From CAVPKN01 sp963832835 (GTDB lineage Bacteria; Chlamydiota; Chlamydiia; Chlamydiales; JAAKFR01): 64,000 nt of DNA. Position numbers and translations under genes: made by a program. A model generated the notes under the pieces. The model searched no databases and had not been told where the DNA came from. It was given only the letters and a program-made list of their open reading frames with translations. The stretch lies in contig CAWHVD010000001.1 of assembly GCA_963832835.1 (NCBI GenBank), positions 124,001 to 188,000 on the forward strand. Direction: 5' to 3'. Of the stretch, positions 62,801 to 64,000 are shown piece by piece (position 1 is the first letter of the stretch; each line of letters begins with the position of its first letter).

Positions 62801-63868
62801 ACAAATCCCCAAGGAGACATTCTCGCAAAAAGTGAAAGCAGCTACGACTATAACGGCAATCTGATTGCACTGACCCAGTATATTTTCAATGGCCCAGACC
62901 TCATCAAAACCATCATCCATCGATGGGAATATGGACCCATGGGAAGATTGGAATGCTTCATTGAAGCAGGTGAAAAGCAAACCCAACATCTTTACGATGA
63001 AAAAGGACGCCTCAAAACCACCATCAAACCCAGCGGCATCCAATTCCATCACGAATACGACCCCCTTGGCAGACTCTCTCGCTATTTTTCCTCTGACTTT
63101 GACTATCATTACACCTATGATCGCAATGACCACCTCCTTTGTGTCTATGATACTTTCACAAAATCCACCACAACCAGAACCTACAATCCCCTTGGGACCG
63201 TCTCACAAGAGATAATTGCCACGGAGCTTACCTTTTTCAATACTTTCGACCATCAAGGCAGACGAACAAAACTCACACTGCCCGATGCCTCAGAAATCGA
63301 TTACGCCTACCATGGAGCCTTCCTCCACAGTGTCACGCACAAAGGGAATACATTCACTTATCAAACAAGAGATTTAGAAGGCTGCCCACTCACATTAGAA
63401 CTCCCTGCAAAAATGGGTACCATCACCATCACAAGAGATAGTCTATCCCGTATTGCCATCTTTAGCTCTTCCTTCTATCATTCTCTTTTTCCCAAAAATG
63501 CATACGACCCCATTGGCAACCTTTTGTACTACCAATATGAAGATCCCCTTGGCAGTATCAAGTGCAGTTACTCCTACGACCAGCTCAACCAACTCATCTC
63601 AGAAGATGGGCATACCTACCTCTTCGATTCCATTCACAACCGCCTCGAAAAAGATAACGCTCCCCACACAGTCAACAATCTCTGCCAAATTCTTCACGAT
63701 GGAAACACAAATTATGAATACGACCTCGACGGCAATCTCACCTCTGATGGCCAATGGCGCTATACCTACGATACCCAAGATGTGCGACACGAGGTCGCAC
63801 AGATTCTTGTTGTTGCAAAACAACAACCACAAATTCTGCTTTGTGACTCTACCGGGAGGTGCGTCTGA
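59861..63868 (+). CDS. RHS/YD-repeat protein, interrupted at its 3' end
   Basis: Open for 1335 residues. N-terminal signal peptide (RRWPFLFLLFLMNILCAEED), so exported. Residues 40-330 resemble the N-terminal RHS domain (KVNPITGEYCEEELDL). From about residue 330 to 1305 come dozens of YD repeats (YDKANRPIRIADW, YDALGRIVSIHHP, YDLDGNLTSDGQWRYTYDTQ), which build a large shell-like barrel. After TYDTQD the sequence stops being RHS: the last 29 or so residues are encoded by the start of a putative group II intron, so the toxin-like C-terminus lies beyond the insertion and outside the window. Surface protein or toxin-delivery role is inference. Confidence 0.88.
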   Translation: MKRRWPFLFLLFLMNILCAEEDPDFFDLEASKEHTLDKRQNYFLTSTDYKISPKVNPITGEYCEEELDLVVAGSQPLSVRRFYNSSSPYDPRYATWRYNPESFFVANLEWGGQELFAAIGDIDGSVCPLKPSNTQAYTFDFQIPKSFAISSSDGASHPLNTKISYWRKGDPKDKKRFQYMGTITDGSGRQRTFASPMHRWTHYVHYREKHGSWLTGGSEKNWRVLPNTWTPYHIPVGEEKLPNGNILCYGYTQWKEEKQNFPLPRLLSSITAYNSDKTQILGYIHFHYPRAKHNEVAGIQVTGSDSRSSFMQHQQIGNSPIKLASAQRTGQPITSYASHNTVLNTVAKPDGRVMSTEYNSDGKVSTQYAPVGSNGEMCPIGRYEYHDKLTIFYDAENNKNHYRYDDNKKLTSIETFQGNNLYRIDRFTWDPNTGNLVRETIEDSSGNPLHITEYQYDKNQNPILQRVGDGKEWRTIKRTYSDDGFNLKLTETDREDKLICYAYLPNTNLRASELIYENNTLKKRTFHFYDNCAICINTIIDDGVTSDSNNLQGITYRTITSITPKKTLPCFGLPETVEEKTIDSIGQEILLHKTIFTYTPFGKILQEDHFDANNTHHHTIYNTYDDQERLISTTNPLGNKTEFGYDTNHNLTTITGPKPGQYKEITYDKANRPIRIADWQTDGTILILEKKYDKLGHLIEDIDACKNSTLFNYDALGRIVSIHHPDEATEQKEYNVLGQLTKERDPIGYTTQKDYNVYGQVTTICHPDGSKEHFTYSSTGTLKSHTDKNDCIILYTYDIFDHPIESTYLVDNKILKKTQATHTPFCKLTDTDSEGNTTRYTYDFSGRKTTETTDTKKTHFIYGASGLLEQTDCEYFQQIEHHDKAGHLISKELISDTIQYQENYAYDKASNLTHRITSHGAFETLYNTLGKPLLETNPLGHQTEHAYHFADQYRKITTDAKHIQTTRSHDNRGREIACIKTNPQGDILAKSESSYDYNGNLIALTQYIFNGPDLIKTIIHRWEYGPMGRLECFIEAGEKQTQHLYDEKGRLKTTIKPSGIQFHHEYDPLGRLSRYFSSDFDYHYTYDRNDHLLCVYDTFTKSTTTRTYNPLGTVSQEIIATELTFFNTFDHQGRRTKLTLPDASEIDYAYHGAFLHSVTHKGNTFTYQTRDLEGCPLTLELPAKMGTITITRDSLSRIAIFSSSFYHSLFPKNAYDPIGNLLYYQYEDPLGSIKCSYSYDQLNQLISEDGHTYLFDSIHNRLEKDNAPHTVNNLCQILHDGNTNYEYDLDGNLTSDGQWRYTYDTQDVRHEVAQILVVAKQQPQILLCDSTGRCV

Positions 63869-64000
63869 AGTAATTCAGGGGTGCTAAGCTCTCGGGACAA
63901 TGTAGCCCTTATCCTAGCACTATGGATAAGAGGAGCTAGAGAGGAAGTATGGCTAACAAAAGTAAATCACTATAAGCATCGTTAGGTCGAAGAAGCCAAA
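63782..64000 (+). mobile_element. Putative 5' end of a group II intron (3' side outside the window)
   Basis: GTGCGACACGAGGTCGCAC starts with the group II consensus GTGCG and forms a perfect GTGCGAC/GTCGCAC stem. Further hairpins follow (GTTGTTGCAAAACAACAAC; CCTTATCC...GGATAAG), with no coding frame, as expected of the ribozyme domain I. It interrupts the RHS frame exactly where YTYDTQD should continue. The intron-encoded reverse transcriptase would be downstream, so the call is provisional. Confidence 0.6.

Noticed and set aside
61562..63215. Both-strand frames within the RHS gene
   Set aside because: Arise from the repetitive codon pattern of YD repeats; no independent support.

Overview
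The window looks like a chromosomal segment of an environmental chlamydia (order Chlamydiales, Parachlamydia/Waddlia/Estrella-like). The evidence is the clpX-pcnB linkage seen in Chlamydia, effector-type proteins built from eukaryotic modules (PARP-like, ankyrin, TPR, U-box), a candidate inclusion-membrane protein, and a large envelope-polysaccharide locus. Species cannot be decided from the sequence alone.

Layout. 1-7 kb is a housekeeping anchor: clpX (5' end cut by the window), uup, a methyltransferase-like gene, pcnB, a GT9 glycosyltransferase and a small Cys-rich protein. 7-9 kb holds an IS630-family element that splits a small membrane-protein gene. 9-24.5 kb is a long minus-strand sugar locus: two SDR epimerases, GmhA-like, an HldE-like fusion in reversed domain order, E1 alpha/beta, then an IS graveyard at 15.3-18.3 kb, then SDR and methyltransferase genes, a PhyH dioxygenase, a TylF-like enzyme and a dehydrogenase. 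24.5-28.4 kb has four GT2 glycosyltransferases in a row. 28.4-30.4 kb is the Inc-like protein. 30.8-37.9 kb is a plus-strand operon for a CDP-linked 6-deoxy, probably C-methylated sugar, ending in an ABC exporter.

38.9-50 kb is an effector island: a 1949-residue protein (PARP-like domain, ankyrin repeats, nucleotidyltransferase domain, 17 TPR units), a U-box/TPR protein, an Rpn-type nuclease and a decayed PARP relative. 50-58 kb has an O-antigen polymerase/ligase-like gene, a methyltransferase, an AbiE toxin-antitoxin module bounded by 174-bp direct repeats, and the UDP-glucuronate / UDP-xylose / UDP-galacturonate cassette. 58-64 kb has an AAA/DUF4143 ATPase, REP-like palindromes and an RHS protein interrupted by what looks like the 5' end of a group II intron.

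The genes fit together as a surface-glycan factory (nucleotide-sugar synthesis, decoration, transfer, export, polymerisation) with a host-interaction island inserted into it. The most unusual layer is small mobile DNA: a 115/267-bp MITE family with 8-bp target duplications, a 163-bp MITE family with TA duplications, a palindromic element inserted in frame (60 codons) in a sugar reductase gene, and two cargo modules each flanked by a duplicated 3' end of the neighbouring gene.
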